Shown here: positions 11,584 through 23,100 of the stretch, piece after piece
How positions within the stretch are numbered: the first letter of the stretch is position 1
Layout of the letters: every line of letters begins with the position of its first letter
Source: Iris pallida
Lineage: Eukaryota > Streptophyta > Magnoliopsida > Asparagales > Iridaceae
Assembly (NCBI GenBank): GCA_029216955.1
Contig: JANAVB010009598.1
Coordinates: 26,800,720 to 26,864,719 of the forward strand
Direction: 5' to 3'
Length of the DNA: 64,000 nt
Translations under genes and position numbers: made by a program
The notes under the pieces: generated by a model
The model's database searches: none
The model's input: the letters and a program-made list of their open reading frames with translations, nothing else
Told to the model about the DNA's origin: nothing

Positions 11584-12390
11584 TGTACAAAAAAGAACCT
11601 AGAAAGAAAGCCTAGGAAACAATCTAAGTACAATTGTTTAATTTTGATTCTCGGGGGTGACGGTGGAGGCTCAGAAAAGTGCTATCAACTCTGCCTTACT
11701 CCGTGGACTATCTGATGCAGTCTCTAGCTCGTGAAGATATTGCTTTTTCTTGAAGGTTGCCAGCCTTTTGCAGGGGTGTGGCACCCTGCTATTTATAATA
11801 AGATGTATTTTGAGCCGCATAGACGGCTTGCGGCCACGTGGCTAATTAGCACGCGAAGACCCGCTCTTTGGCTGCCATCTGTCGATTTGTTAGGATCTTG
11901 TTGCACTAAATCTGGGTAGTTAAGGAATGGGTCAGATTGCCACGTGTCCCGTTGCGTATAGCATTCTCAGTCTTCAATTATGCAGGGTCGCATGAGACTC
12001 ATACATGCGGCTTGGATCATAATTACTCCTGGCTGCATGAAGTTAAGGAAACTTTGGGGCCGCATGATCTGAGCCGCATGAGTTTCATGCGGCTTAGGTG
12101 ACACTCTTCTGGCCGCATAGAGGCATACGAACCCTGCTTTTGGGCGACGTCCCACGTCTTATCTTTCTTGTCGAAGTGTCAGAACTATCATGTTTTCCCA
12201 GGACTTGTCAGCTTTATCAATCGAACTGCTCTTCCTTGGTCGCATATTTTCCTTCTGTAGCTGTTTGTCGACGAGCCGCATATGTCTTTGAACAGTCATG
12301 CGGCTTTCCTTCATGCGGACCTATTTGGCCCAGGGTACCTATGTGATAATTTGTAATCCGCATGAACCCCATATTTTTTATGCTTCTATA
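11584..12390 (-). repeat. Family B LTR shared by copy 1 (as 5' LTR) and copy 2 (as 3' LTR)
   Basis: 807 bp, homologous to 19097-20002 and 56752-58007. In minus polarity the start is degraded (TATAGAAGC instead of TGTAGAAGC) and the end is TGTACA, followed by a conserved AGCGAGTTTG leader and the gag ATG at 11532. The other side (12391-12416) carries a purine-rich tract on minus and then an opposite-strand ORF remnant. Leader plus gag on one side and polypurine tract on the other means this single LTR serves two elements in tandem. It is studded with gccgcat / atgcggc motifs. Confidence 0.8.
11789..11797 (-). promoter_or_regulatory. TATA box of family B LTR
   Basis: TATAAATAG on the minus strand, present at the corresponding place in all three family B LTRs and preceding the U5/leader and gag start. 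The position is right for LTR-driven transcription of gag. Confidence 0.55.
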
Positions 12391-12416
12391 ATTGACCTTC
12401 CCTCCTTCAAATCGAA
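12391..12416 (-). other. Polypurine tract, degraded
   Basis: On minus it reads GAAGGAGGGAAGGTCAA directly before the LTR start, the plus-strand primer position for reverse transcription. The better preserved equivalent is at 58008-58020. Confidence 0.55.
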
Positions 12417-12419
12417 AAA

Positions 12420-13448
12420 ATCCTGCTGAGCCGAGTTTAGAGCCGCTTATACCAGAAGCACCAATGGTAGAGGTGGTGGTTCCTATACTAGCATCGGTGG
12501 ATGCAGGGTTGATTGAAATTGCCTCTTCCCCAGAGACCGAACTCTCCATTCTGCCTAGTCTTCGGCTTCTTCGGGCTACAGAAGAGGAGATCGCTGCTGT
12601 ACGGGAGTCTCGTCGCTCGGAGTTTGTTTTCCTTCTAACAGGGTCATCAAGCTCCGTTTTGCCTTTATCTCACACACCTTCAGGTTCCTTGGCTGACATT
12701 CCTTCGACGCCGTCATCTTTGGAAAATCTAGACGAATCGTCGAGGGATATAGTTGAGAGCTTCTACCATCATCTAAAACGAGGGGTTGAAGCTACTTCAA
12801 TGAAAGGGACTTCATTTGCCGTGGCCCATCACTGCGCCCAAGGCCAAATTGACCTGCTGAAGATGCTTCTGGGTGGAGAAGGGGTGACCGTCCTTCTGGA
12901 GCACAAGCTGGCAGAGGCTAACCAGTGCCTAATCCAGTTGCAGAAACTACGACAAGTCGATATGTCTGCAGCGGTGGAGCAGGAGCGTGCTTTCCTTAGA
13001 AAAGTAGTAGGAAAGGTGAAGGCTGTTCAAGAGATGACCAAGCCCACTTTGGAGAAGGACCTCCAGAAGCTGTCGCTTAAATGTGACAAGCTGAGCTGAG
13101 AGGAAGAGATTTGCTTGACTCGTGAGGAGACCACCATTCACGCTATAGCCGAAACTAACGAGCAGCTCCTCTAGCTCCAAGCTAGGCTAACATCTCTGGA
13201 AACTGAGCTCCAAGCCACTCGTCAGGAGAGGGAGAAGATCTGCAAGGAGACTGATGAAGTCACACAAGCCTCTGCTGCTCTAGAGAGAGCACTGAAGAAA
13301 TTAGAAAAAAAATTGGCAGGCTTATGCGCATCTCGAGGACGCCGAAAGGTTATCCCAGGAAGCTGAACGTCAAGTCAAACTGAGGATTGAGCATTCAACT
13401 GCACAGCTGGAAGGCATTCTCATCAAGCTATGTGTTGCTGATGAGTAA
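12420..13448 (+). pseudogene. Opposite-strand extra ORF of family B: C-terminal coiled-coil remnant
   Basis: A plus-strand frame opposite to gag. Residues around 12530-12600 (ETELSILPSLRLLRATEEE) match ETDLSTLPSIQILQAAEEE of the PMD gene near 62220, so this is the C-terminal part of the same gene. After a Ser-rich linker it becomes a long Glu/Lys/Gln-rich heptad-like coiled coil (12850-13440) ending at TAA 13446-13448. It is interrupted by TGA at 13097-13099, TAG near 13171-13173 and a frameshift in the A-run around 13303-13312. The PMD-containing exons are missing: the DNA jumps from the polypurine tract to this C-terminal part, an internal deletion of several kilobases compared with 58008-62350. 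No function can be assigned to the coiled coil itself. Confidence 0.7.
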
Positions 13449-14283
13449 TGGATTTTCTTTCCCCTTTTCTTTTTTTTCTAATGTAGTTTTGTGAATGTAA
13501 AGAATATCCCCTTGGAGGGAACTTTTTTGTGGACCTATTGCTCTTTTGTGCATTTGGAAATACGAGCAAATAGATTTGAATGATATTTTTTGGACCTACT
13601 ACTCTTTGGTACACCGATGGTGCGAGTAATAGATTAGGATAACTTTTATGGACTTATTACCCTTTTTGTGTACTGGCGATACGAGTACTGATAATAAGTG
13701 GGGAGAAGACCAACATATTTACTCAGAGGTAATGAGAACGTGGTAAATATGGGTCTGAAGTAGAGCCTCCCTACTCAGATCTGATAGGAGTAGGCCTAAT
13801 AGGGGTACACAGAACAACTCTTAGGTGCTATTAACGTGGAAGTTCTATGTATTGGGTGGTTTGTTTGTGATGGATGGAAAAACAACTCAGAGGTAATATG
13901 GACGTGGTTGCTTTTTTCATTGGAGAATTTTGTGGACCTATTACCCTTTTTGTGCACCGATGGTGCGAGTAATAGATTAGAATAAGTTTTATGGACCTAT
14001 TACCCTTCTGCGTACTGGTGGTACGGGTAATAGATTTTGAAACAAAGCCCAACATAGGTAATATGGCCGTGATATATGGTAGTCAAAACATCAAAGCGGA
14101 AGTTCAGAGGTATCAATATACATGACTTGTCACTCGTAGAGATGCAACGCGAGTCCCCTCGGAGGGAAGAACAGAGTGTAAGTTCAGTGGTACCTGATGT
14201 ACATAACTCGACACTCTAGGTAGTATATTATTATTTATTTATTTTCTAATCGGCAGCCTCTTCTGTCCAAGGGGATTATATTA
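13449..14283. other. Family B non-coding region between pol remnant and opposite-strand ORF
   Basis: No coding sequence was seen. It contains five hairpin units described separately, a pair of related phrases (aagttcagaggtatc near 14100 and aagttcagtggtacctgatg near 14178) and a repeated cccctygga motif (near 13510 and 14155). Protease is followed almost directly by this region, so RT, RNase H and integrase are deleted from copy 2. Confidence 0.6.
13527..14045. repeat. Five about 60-bp units, each an imperfect hairpin
   Basis: Units start near 13527, 13587, 13645, 13928 and 13988. The pattern is ctattacyc, a short T-rich spacer, an inner stem such as gcacc-gat-ggtgc, then grgtaatag. The arms complement each other and the loop substitutions often keep the inner stem. 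The third and fourth units are separated by about 230 bp of related but less regular DNA. Confidence 0.7.
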
Positions 14284-14344
14284 TTAGGAGAGGGACAATC
14301 CGTCTGTGCCACCAGGTATTTGGCGAGTTCTACGTCCACTTAGG

Positions 14345-17300
14345 CTACCCCTGCGATCCCAAAGGTTGGGATGTCGTCTTGGGCAACTTGACCACCAAGG
14401 GTTCAGCTTGAGGTATTGATTTGCCTGAAAGTATTGGATCGACACTTGGTTGCCGGCCCGTCTTGGGAAGACGGATGACAATTGGCTCAGCAAGGGACTT
14501 TGTGTCTTCCGGCCGCCTTTGAGTGGATTTTGGCAATAGGATTACCATCGGTGTTAGAGAGGGCCTTGCATCTTCATGTTGCCTTTGATTGGATTTCGGC
14601 AATCGGATCACCATTGGCCCTATGACAGGTTTTAGCCCTTGGCTGGATCTCGGGAGACGGATGACCATTGGTTCCCACTGCGTAGGTGAGGCAGGAGAAC
14701 CGAGCACCTCTTTATGCAAGGTTGCGACGAGGGGTACAACCTTGCCCGGATTGCAAGCTTGGAGACAAATTCTCAAGGGTTCTTCTGGCCCTGTGATGGC
14801 CTCCAGTTCGTCAGTTATATGTTTCCTGGATTCGTCATATAAACAAGCCTCCGAAGAGTAATAAGATTCAACCCCTTTGAAGGGATCGATGTCGGCAAAT
14901 TCAATTTTTACGGACCCGTGCTTACTGACATACTTGAAACACTGGTGAAGGGTGGATGGCACGATCATATAATGTATCCACGGACGTCCCAGGAGGATGT
15001 TGTAGGAGGTGTTTTCATCTATGACGTTGCAGGTAACCTCCGTCTTCAGGTCACCAATCTGACATTTCAATCGGATCTTCCCTAGGGGATAGCTCCTTCC
15101 CGAGTTAAAACCGCTAATGGCAGTGTTGGTCGCCGCTAGCCGATGCATAGGGATGCCAAAAAGTTGGAGCAAGCTTTTCGGGATGATGCTTATTGACGAG
15201 CCAGGGTCGATATGCATCTGATCCACCTTGATGTCGCCTATGTATCCAGTGTAGTACAAGGGACGATCATGCAAATTGGACTTGATCAACATGTCTTGTG
15301 GAGTAAATATGATGTTGGGCATTGCATCTGTGCCATCGATGCCATGTAGATCTGCTGGCGGGTCTTCCCCTGGAGGCTTGACCTGAGCTAAGTAGGCGTC
15401 AACATTTTGGAGTGCTTCGCTTAATACGACACGAAGATCCTTAGAGAGCCTTAGGAGCTCGTATAACGACAACTTTGCTAGCGTATTAGCTAATTGTGCT
15501 AATATGTCAAAGTTGTAAGGTCTCTCCAGTCCCTGAGGTACATCATTACGGAGTGGTCTGTCAAATCGGGTTTCCTTTGGCTTAGATTTATCCGCCAGTG
15601 GAGGCTGAGATGGCCTTAGAACATCAGAGGGAGGCAACGTTGCCGGTTGAGGATCTTCGATTGAATTATCTCGTGCGGGCTGGACTTGTGCTCCAGACCG
15701 GGTAATAATGGCTGTAGCTTCCTCAGCCTCGGCTGAAATTATATGGCAGGATATAGACTTCCTGTCCTTTTTCTTGTTGGTAGGAGATGACACCTCCCGA
15801 GTAACTTCGGGCACTAAGTCTAGATGCACCCACATGATCTCTCCCCGCGATGTGGGGAGAGGTACCAATCCAGATGTCTGGCTCCGGACGGGTGAAAGAT
15901 TAGTAACCTCCATCATTGCCCGAGGGACAGGTATTACCCCGTCTGGAGTACTTATTGGAGGGAAGTTGCCGAACTGAATTGACACTATGTTCGCCGCCAC
16001 GGTAACCTCTTCAAAGTCTATCGACAGAGCTTTGGAGTCGATAAGACTCTGAATGTACCGCTTTAATTGGAAGCAGTCATGAGTGGAGTGATGGACATAA
16101 CGGTGGAAGTAACAATATTTTGGGTCCTCCATTTCTGCCGCTCGGGGCTCGCACCTTGGTGGAGGGAGCTGGATCCTACCCCCTTGCAAGAGCATATCGA
16201 AGATAGGTTTGACATGACTATCTTCAAATGAGTAATTCACCTTGGGCAACTGACCTTCCGCCTTTTTTTGTTCGAGCTTCTGGGTCGCATCAGCGACCAT
16301 GGCCTGTTTGCCCTTATATTTCCGGTTGGAGGTGGCGCCACTGTTGTTGTTGCTGGAGGTGGAACCAGGACGTCTGTCCTTATCCTCTCCGTCTGGGATG
16401 TGTAATCCCAATTGGCGAGCCTTCTTTAATTTTGCCTCTGCATTGGTAGCACTTATGATGAAGGTCGTCCAATCCCTGAACTGATCGTCACCCATCCAGA
16501 GGCTAATTGCGGGAAGCAACTTCTTCTGGCAGATTTCAATCAAGGAGCTCTCGGGATTGCCTTGGGGCAATCACATTACGGTTTGGCGGAACCGTTCGAT
16601 ATAGTTCCTTGTTAGCTCCCTCTCTCCCTGAATGATGTCTATGAGAGATGACATCATTACATCATGCCCCACTTCGTAGAATCATTCCAGGAATACGTGC
16701 TTGAAGCCGTCAAAAGAATAGATGCAGTTGTCAGGAAGGTTGCGGTACCAGTCGAACGTGATCCCCTCCAATGCTTCGATGAATAATCGCGTGAGGATGG
16801 CATCACTATACGGCAAGTGGTCGGTTGTGACTTCAAAGTAAGTCATGTACCGACTAGCAGAGGTCTTTTCGTCATAAGAATCGATATGGAACGGCTTGTA
16901 CCATGGTGGAAAAGACACATCTATCCATGCAATGGGATAGGGCTGCCGTATTCTGAGGTCCCGAGAGGAGTCTCGGGCATTGAACATTGCTCGAAGCTCT
17001 TGGACTTTCCTCCTTGCCTCCTTGGCTTCTTCTGCAGCTGAGGGAACGGATGCTCCTAAGGGATCATCACCCAAAGGAGGGGTCCCAAGCTCTTGGAGTC
17101 TGCATTGACTGTGGGTCCCAAGCTTGTTTATCCGGGCGTTCTTGTCGGTTGGGTTGGCAAGCGGCTTTGATTTCGTCCACGGACTTGACCAAGGACAGGA
17201 GCATGGCTTCAAGTACTTCTAGACGTTGTCGATCAGAAGGCGCTTCATGATCATCGTCAGCCATAAAGATTGTCCCCACGTGGGTAGAGGTGGAAGAGAT

Positions 17301-19042
17301 CGTAGAGGTGTTCTCTGTGTCGTACCCTTGTATAGAGAAATCGTCGAAGAATGTCGAAATATCATCTTTCTCGGACTCGGAAGGGTGCTACCACCTGTGC
17401 AGGAAGCCGCATCATCTTGGTGAGGTTTGTGGCCCTCAGGGACATCCAAGTCTGTTGCGCAGTTTTGGGGGACCTCTACCCCATGTATGTGCTCTTGGTA
17501 CACCGGGTTATCGCATTTATTGAGGGGACTGCTACCCCCAGCTTCATCTACTCTCAAGGAGGCCGAAGGTGTACCCCCGGGTGTTGGAATCTTCTCTTTG
17601 GATCGAGTGCCTAAATAGACACCCCCTGTTGTTGTCGGTAGGAATTCTGCAGATGAAGGTCTCCTTGCAATACTGGCCGAGATTGTCGGGTTGGAAGAGC
17701 CTGTCTTCTTTCCTCCCTTGCTAGGAGGAACCTTTTGAGTTGAATTACAAGAGGCAAAAGAAAACTCATCGTCCCCCGGAATTTGCACCTGTTTCTTGAG
17801 TTGTCGTCGGACAGGTGCTGGCTGCTACAGTCGTTAGAAAACTGACTGCCGACCTTCAGGTGCTGCTGATTTGTCGCAGCAGCAGTTGATGATGACTCGG
17901 GTGCAACGACGTCCCGAGAGGGACTCATTGCATGCCAATACTGCCACCTTGCGTTTGTGAGTAATCACCTCACGTAAGTCGGTAGCAAGCTGATCTACCT
18001 TTGTACTAAACTTGTGGAATCGGGTATCCCGAGCGCACGGGTACTTAGGTATCATGTTTGCTCACTGATCCGTGGCTAGTAAAAGCACTTGCTCTGGATC
18101 GTTGGAGGAAGACTTTAAAGACCCAGCCTGTCCGTTATCCCTGGGGGACTGGACACGGGTGGTTCTGTACAACTTTCTATCAGGGGCCCATGTAACAGTT
18201 AACGAGGCCCGCTGACAGTTAGTAACTTGGACAGTTGACTGGGTTTGTTCGGCCCGTACTCCCTAGACTGTTTTGGCCTAGCACCCGAAGGCGCATAGTA
18301 AAAAGAGTCCAGATTGATACATCTCACATTCTCAATGGGTCACATGGAGTCGGGCCCACATGAGAGACGGTTGAACACAGAGCTTCTGACAGGGCCGCAT
18401 GAGACATCCTGTCTGAGGCCAGGATTAGCTGCCGCATGGGCTATCTTCCTGTGGCCAGAACTGGCTGCCGCATAGGCCATCTTCCTGCGGCCAGAGTTGG
18501 CTGCCGCATGGACTATCTTTCTACGGTCAGAGTTAGCTGTCGCATGAGTTGTCTGCCTGTGGCCAGAGTTGGCTGCCGCATGAGTCGTCTGTCTGCGGTC
18601 AGAGTTGGCTGCCGCATGGACAGACTGCCCATCTCTCTTATGCGGCTTCTTCTTTGTCCGCATGTATTTCCCTTGTGCCCCCAAAAACTCAGCATCGTAG
18701 TGTTTTCCTCTGCTGGATTTAGGGGCAGTGGTGTCCTCTGTGGTCGAAAGCAAAGTCGCAAGAGAGCTTTGATCACCGTCTTGGGCTGCAGAAGGAGCTT
18801 CTTCGAGAACTTGGTCGGGGGCAACAGTTTTACGCATCGACGTCCTGCGAGTCCTCTTTGGGTTGGCTCACTTCTGTGAAGGGCTAGCGCTCCCCTCAGA
18901 GCAATTCTTCGAAGGCTTGTTGGTCAAAACGAACCATAAGCATCTGCTGTGTAGAGCCGAGCATGGACGCGTCAGATTGCATCACCAGTTTCTCATCATA
19001 GGAGAAGGACGTCCCCAGCAGAGTCGCCATCATGTTTACCAT
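14345..19042 (-). pseudogene. Family B (Tat-lineage) copy 2: gag-protease polyprotein
   Basis: Start chosen at ATG 19040-19042 (MVNMMATLLGTSF), matching copies 1 and 3. Order on the minus strand: N-terminal region, basic 12-residue repeats (18640-18429), MIPKYPCARD segment, acidic linker, capsid domain (about 17000-16390), zinc finger Cys-x2-His-x4-His-x4-Cys (YCYFHRYVHH, near 16105), then an aspartic protease with catalytic IDPGSS near 15207 and NILLGRPWIHY near 14975. A 741-codon frame (16570-14345) is intact. Four or five imperfect P-x-V-I-R-L-P-K repeats fill the C-terminal 130 residues before TAG. Upstream breaks include a TGA in place of Arg before FYEV (about 16681), another before LPQGNP (about 16572), a TGA after DQ (about 18065) and a 2-nt loss near 18900. 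Reverse transcriptase does not follow, so the pol part was lost. Confidence 0.85.
18429..18632 (-). repeat. 36-bp coding tandem repeat in gag, copy 2 (five units plus a partial)
   Basis: Units at 18429, 18465, 18501, 18537 and 18573, then a partial unit from 18609. Each carries ctgccgcatgg...gccagagttgg and encodes a His-Ala-Ala-Ala-Asn-Ser-Gly/Asp-Arg-Arg-Lys-like dodecapeptide. The length difference from copy 1 (two units) keeps frame. Confidence 0.9.
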
Positions 19043-19096
19043 TAAAAAATCAAAGACAGGAATTACAGGAATACTGAAATTGATTGCAAACTCGCT

Positions 19097-20002
19097 TGTA
19101 TAAAGAAAAGTCTAGAAAAAAATTCTAGGAAACAATCTAAGTACAATTGTTTAGTTTTGATTCTGGGGGTGACGGTAGAGTCTCGGGAAAGTGTTATCAA
19201 CTCTGCCTTATTCCTTGGACTATCTGACGCAGTCCTTAACTCTTGAAGAAATTATTTTTCGAAGGTTGCCAGCCTTTTGCAGGGGTGTGGCACCCTGCTA
19301 TTTATATATGTATGTTGAGCCGCATAGATGGCCTGTAGCCACGTAGCTAATTAGCACGTGAAGACCCGCTCTTTAGCCGCCATCTGTTGATTTGTTGGGA
19401 TTTTGTTGCAGCAAATCTGGATAGTTAAGACTTGGTCAGCCTGCCACGTGTCCTGTCGCAGGAATCATCTTGAGCCGCATGAATCTCTCAGTTTTCGACT
19501 ATATGGGGCCGCATGAGACACATGCGGCTTAATTCGCAAACTTCCTTAGCCCACATATAGCTTAAGGATTTAAGTCGTATAGATTCTGTACCTTGGCCGC
19601 ATAAAGCTCATGCGGCCTGGGTCACAGTCACCCTTGGCCGCATGAAGTTCGGAGACTTTGGGGCCGTATATGTTTGATCCGCATAAGGTTCATGCAGCTT
19701 AGGTGACACTCCTTCTGGTCGCATGAAAGTGTATGAACCCTGCTTTTGGTGACGTCTCACGTCTTATCTTTTTGTCAAAGTGTCAGAGTTGTCATTTTTG
19801 TCAGTTTTGACAGAACGTGTCAGCTTTATCAAACGAACTGATCCTCTTGGCCGCATATCTTTCTTCTGCAGCTGGTTGTCGACGGGCCGCATAAGGCACT
19901 GAATCTGTCATACGGCTTTCCTTTATGCGGACATGTTTGGCCCAAAGTTCATATGCGGCAATTTGTGATCCGCATGAACCCAATATTTTTCATGCTTCTA
20001 CA
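19097..20002 (-). repeat. Family B 5' LTR of copy 2
   Basis: 906 bp, minus polarity, from TGTAGAAGCATG (20002) to TATACA (19097), then the AGCGAGTTTG leader and the gag ATG at 19042. It lacks an adjacent polypurine tract and extra ORF at 20003, so this is a true outer boundary; it fixes the LTR edge used for the other two copies. About ten gccgcat/atgcggc motifs are present. No good match to a known tRNA primer site was found between LTR and gag. Confidence 0.8.
19298..19306 (-). promoter_or_regulatory. TATA box of family B LTR (copy 2)
   Basis: TATAAATAG on minus, aligned with 11789-11797 and followed, as there, by the GCAGGGTGCCACACC segment. Confidence 0.55.
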
Positions 20003-20161
20003 ATGTGTTTATCAAGTGTATAAATTTTGTACACAAAAATGCGTACGTATTTAATTTGCTAGATCACTTGTACATTGCGTTCAACGTGACATTATCCTAA
20101 ATTTTGTGTTGTATCCTCTGCATCGATTAAAATTTGCACAAATTTGCATAAGAGGGACAAG
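20003..20161. other. Unassigned AT-rich DNA
   Basis: 159 bp between the family B LTR edge and the SIRE-like solo LTR. No gene or element signature was seen. The last five bases (acaag) are the left copy of the solo LTR target duplication. Confidence 0.5.
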
Positions 20162-21505
20162 TGTTGGAACGTTGAACATCTCTAGAGGGGGTGAGTACAG
20201 TACGTGTGTAGCAGAAATAATAATCACCAATTAAAAAATTATGGCAGTAAGTAAACAGATATAGGCAGACAATATCCAACTATAAATAAATAAACGTGTA
20301 TAGTAAGAAGTTCAGAAAAGCAAACGCAAACACCGAGATTTATACTAGTTTTCCTTTGAGAGTACTAATCCAGACTCGAGAACTCTAGTTTGATGTTTAA
20401 TCCACTATGGAGTGAAAAACAAGCTTTGATCCAAGCATTTGCAACTTCTTACAGACACCTCGTGCTTTGATCCGAAGGCACGAGCAACTTCACAACGCTA
20501 GCCTTTGATATAAGGACTCGCCGACTTCAAAACTGGAATAAAAACAAAAATAGTTTTTAAGCCTCTTTTACAACTCGAACTAACTTCTAGATCGAACTGA
20601 ATTGGCACTTACTTGGCTAGGAGTTGTAAGACTTAGATTTGAAAGTGTTTTAAGCTCAAAGAACCCTTATAGAGATAGAAGAGAAGAGAATGGGATGAAA
20701 TAAAATGAATGGAGAATTCTTCTCTATTTATAGGGTTCTAGGGGACCGAACTCTGACAGAGTTCGGTTCTCTAACGTTTATAATTTTGAACGTTAAATCC
20801 TTTTCTTCAGGGTGAACTGATCTCAAGGTTTTCAATGTCAAGGGTACCAAGTTCGGTTCCCTGTAATCAGCATGGTTCAAATGAAGTTTGATTGGATTTT
20901 TGGTTGGGTATGGTGACATATTTGTGGACTGAACAAATATAGAATTTAATTAGGATTTTTGGTGGAGACGCTAGGAAGCCGACCAAGTGCCAAGTACGTT
21001 CGATGTACATATTTTTTCTATACTCAATAAAGATCAAATACATAAGTAAATATAAAAACCAAGAGTACTTTGATGAAGCATGTCCCTTGACAGCAGTTAT
21101 CCAAAATAAATAGATCTAAAAATATGAATAGCTTTCGGGGACTTCGCCCTCGAACCCTGACGGGGGACGCTGCCCCTTCGACCCATGTTCGTTGATCGGA
21201 CAGCAAAATTCACGAGTGTGAGGCCCCGGAGATGTCGTTGGACAGTTCAGAGAAATCTTCTGGTATAATGTCGTCTTTGGCCCATCATAAATTCTTTATT
21301 GCATATGTCCAAGTTCGATCTTGCTTATTGCTTGTCTGTAAATACATGTTAGAAGAATAAAGCATAATGATATATTTAATACACAGTAGGATATTACTAA
21401 GTTTAAGTAACAATACTATAGTTTGCATGAATACCAGCAATATCATAATATTAAACTTAATTGATTAGTCATATTCAAAAACATGATATAATTATTGGGC
21501 TAACA
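20162..21505 (-). mobile_element. Solo LTR of a SIRE/Maximus-like Ty1/copia element
   Basis: 1344 bp starting tgttggaacg and ending gggctaaca, flanked by perfect 5-bp duplications acaag (20157-20161 and 21506-21510). The phrase cctctagaggggg near the start and the later purine/pyrimidine context are typical of SIRE-like LTRs. It is related to the LTR at 35593-36817. Minus polarity is inferred from that relative, whose polypurine tract is visible. There is no interior on either side, so it arose by LTR-LTR recombination. Confidence 0.85.
20724..20732 (-). promoter_or_regulatory. TATA box in SIRE-like solo LTR
   Basis: TATAAATAG on minus, matching the position in the related LTR (36122-36130). 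Confidence 0.5.
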
Positions 21506-21517
21506 ACAAGTACATTA

Positions 21518-22208
21518 TATTGGGCGCATGCGGAAGTGTTTGCCAACACACCTGATCAAAACCAACCCCCGTCTAACGAACACCAAGCACAAGATAAAGA
21601 CAAGTATATGGCGGTGACGTACGTCACCTGGACAAATTCCAACCTTTAATAACTCAGATGAAATTACAAGATTGACAGAACTCACATTGAACCCTTTTTC
21701 CTAATAGGTTCAACCCCTCACCACTCTCAAGAAAAAAAATAGAAGATTACAATTGAGATCACTCACCAATTCGTAGCAATATCCCTAACTGAAGTTGATG
21801 ACTCCTCGATTAAATATTCTTCATCCTTCTGTCTTGGATGGCGAAGTCCTAAGAGCAAAGTACGAACTTTCTCTTAGATTTTCTTGTGGACGAGCATCCC
21901 GAATCTTTGCTTTGTGTTGCACTTTGTGCCTCCACCCTTACCCCATATATATAGGATGAGAAAATCCTATTTGATGTCATAATATGATTTCTTAAATAGG
22001 AAGCCCTCAAATAAGAATCTTATTACATGTAAAATAGCCTATTAATATCCTATTTTTGATCATAATAGAATTTCCTAAACTAAGAATCCTATTATATCTA
22101 AAATAGCACAACACCTATTATGGACATCCAAATCTAATCAAATCAAATAATTAATTAGATTTGGATTCCACAAATATTTTGTTACCAAATCCAGACTGGA
22201 CTACAATA
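21518..22208 (-). repeat. Element C 3' LTR
   Basis: About 691 bp, diverged partner of 26713-27400. On minus it starts TATTGTAGTCCAG (the TGTTGG terminus has decayed) right after the tract GGAAGGGAAGAT at about 22209-22220. It lies only 7 bp from the right target duplication of the SIRE-like solo LTR. Confidence 0.8.
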
Positions 22209-23100
22209 ATCTTCCCTTCCAGTCTGATGAGAGGCTATTGACCCCATGGATCCTCAACAGGACTCCATGCATGTCGTCGCACGACGGAGCTCCTGCCCCT
22301 CCATTGCCCCTAATCTCTGATCCCCTCGAGCTGCTTTGCATCTTCTTTTGTCTCCAGCTCATCGACCGTCACGTCGACGCTAGCTACCATGCGTAGCACC
22401 TCCTGCACCACTAGGATCCTGCCAATATCAATGACACTACTAAGACTGAAGTCCCTGACTATCAGCCTCACCGTAAGTCTCGACTGCCTGTCCCCGACTT
22501 CCGTCTTTCACTGAAAAGTGTTAACATTCTGACGAGCTTCTTCACCCTTGGATGGCCCAACCAAGCGGATGGTGAAGTTCTCACGAGTTTCGAACTCCTA
22601 AACCTGCCAAACTTTATGTCCGAATTTGAAGCTCCCCCATACACATGTGTCCTCGAGCAAAACATCATGCACTGTACATATCGTCAATGACCCACAGTCC
22701 CCCTGAACTGTGTGAATGATGATGCTCTCGTCTCAGATTGAGTTTGCTGTAAAGCTTGATCTCCTCTCTGGCTTCGAACTACTGAAACCGATGTCACTCC
22801 GTGAAGTTTTAGCAAACCACCTATCGCCAAAACTAGATTCATAAAGCAACCCCCACCAGGAGACCGACCAGCTGTTACAGGACCGACAGACTGACCATCA
22901 ATCTTTGACTCATCACCATCCATTGCTTTGTCTCGATAAACCAAATCCTTCGTATCCCTCAAAGCATCTAGAAGCACCTCCTCAGCAAGTTTTCGATGAT
23001 CCACCTCCTGTCGAACACCCCTCGAGCCTCCATCCGGTATTTGTGGCCTGCCTGTACAGCTCAGCGACTTGAGCATGTACATGCCACAACACAAATCTCC
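22209..23100 (-). pseudogene. Element C interior remnant downstream of protease
   Basis: Minus-strand frames here (for example 23094-22684 and 22668-22468) give Ser/Arg-rich text with no integrase or RT motif. A phrase CGMYMLKSLSCTGRPQIPDG follows a family-like protease tail. It probably includes fused scraps of pol after a deletion; I cannot identify the domains. Confidence 0.35.

Noticed and set aside
18429..18632. Regular 36-bp repeats resembling a CRISPR array
   Set aside because: There are no spacers, the units are contiguous, encode part of gag in frame, and the context is plant retrotransposon.
22684..23094. 136-codon minus frame as a possible novel element C protein
   Set aside because: It continues from a broken protease and looks like fused pol remnants; no independent start, domain or repeat copy supports it.
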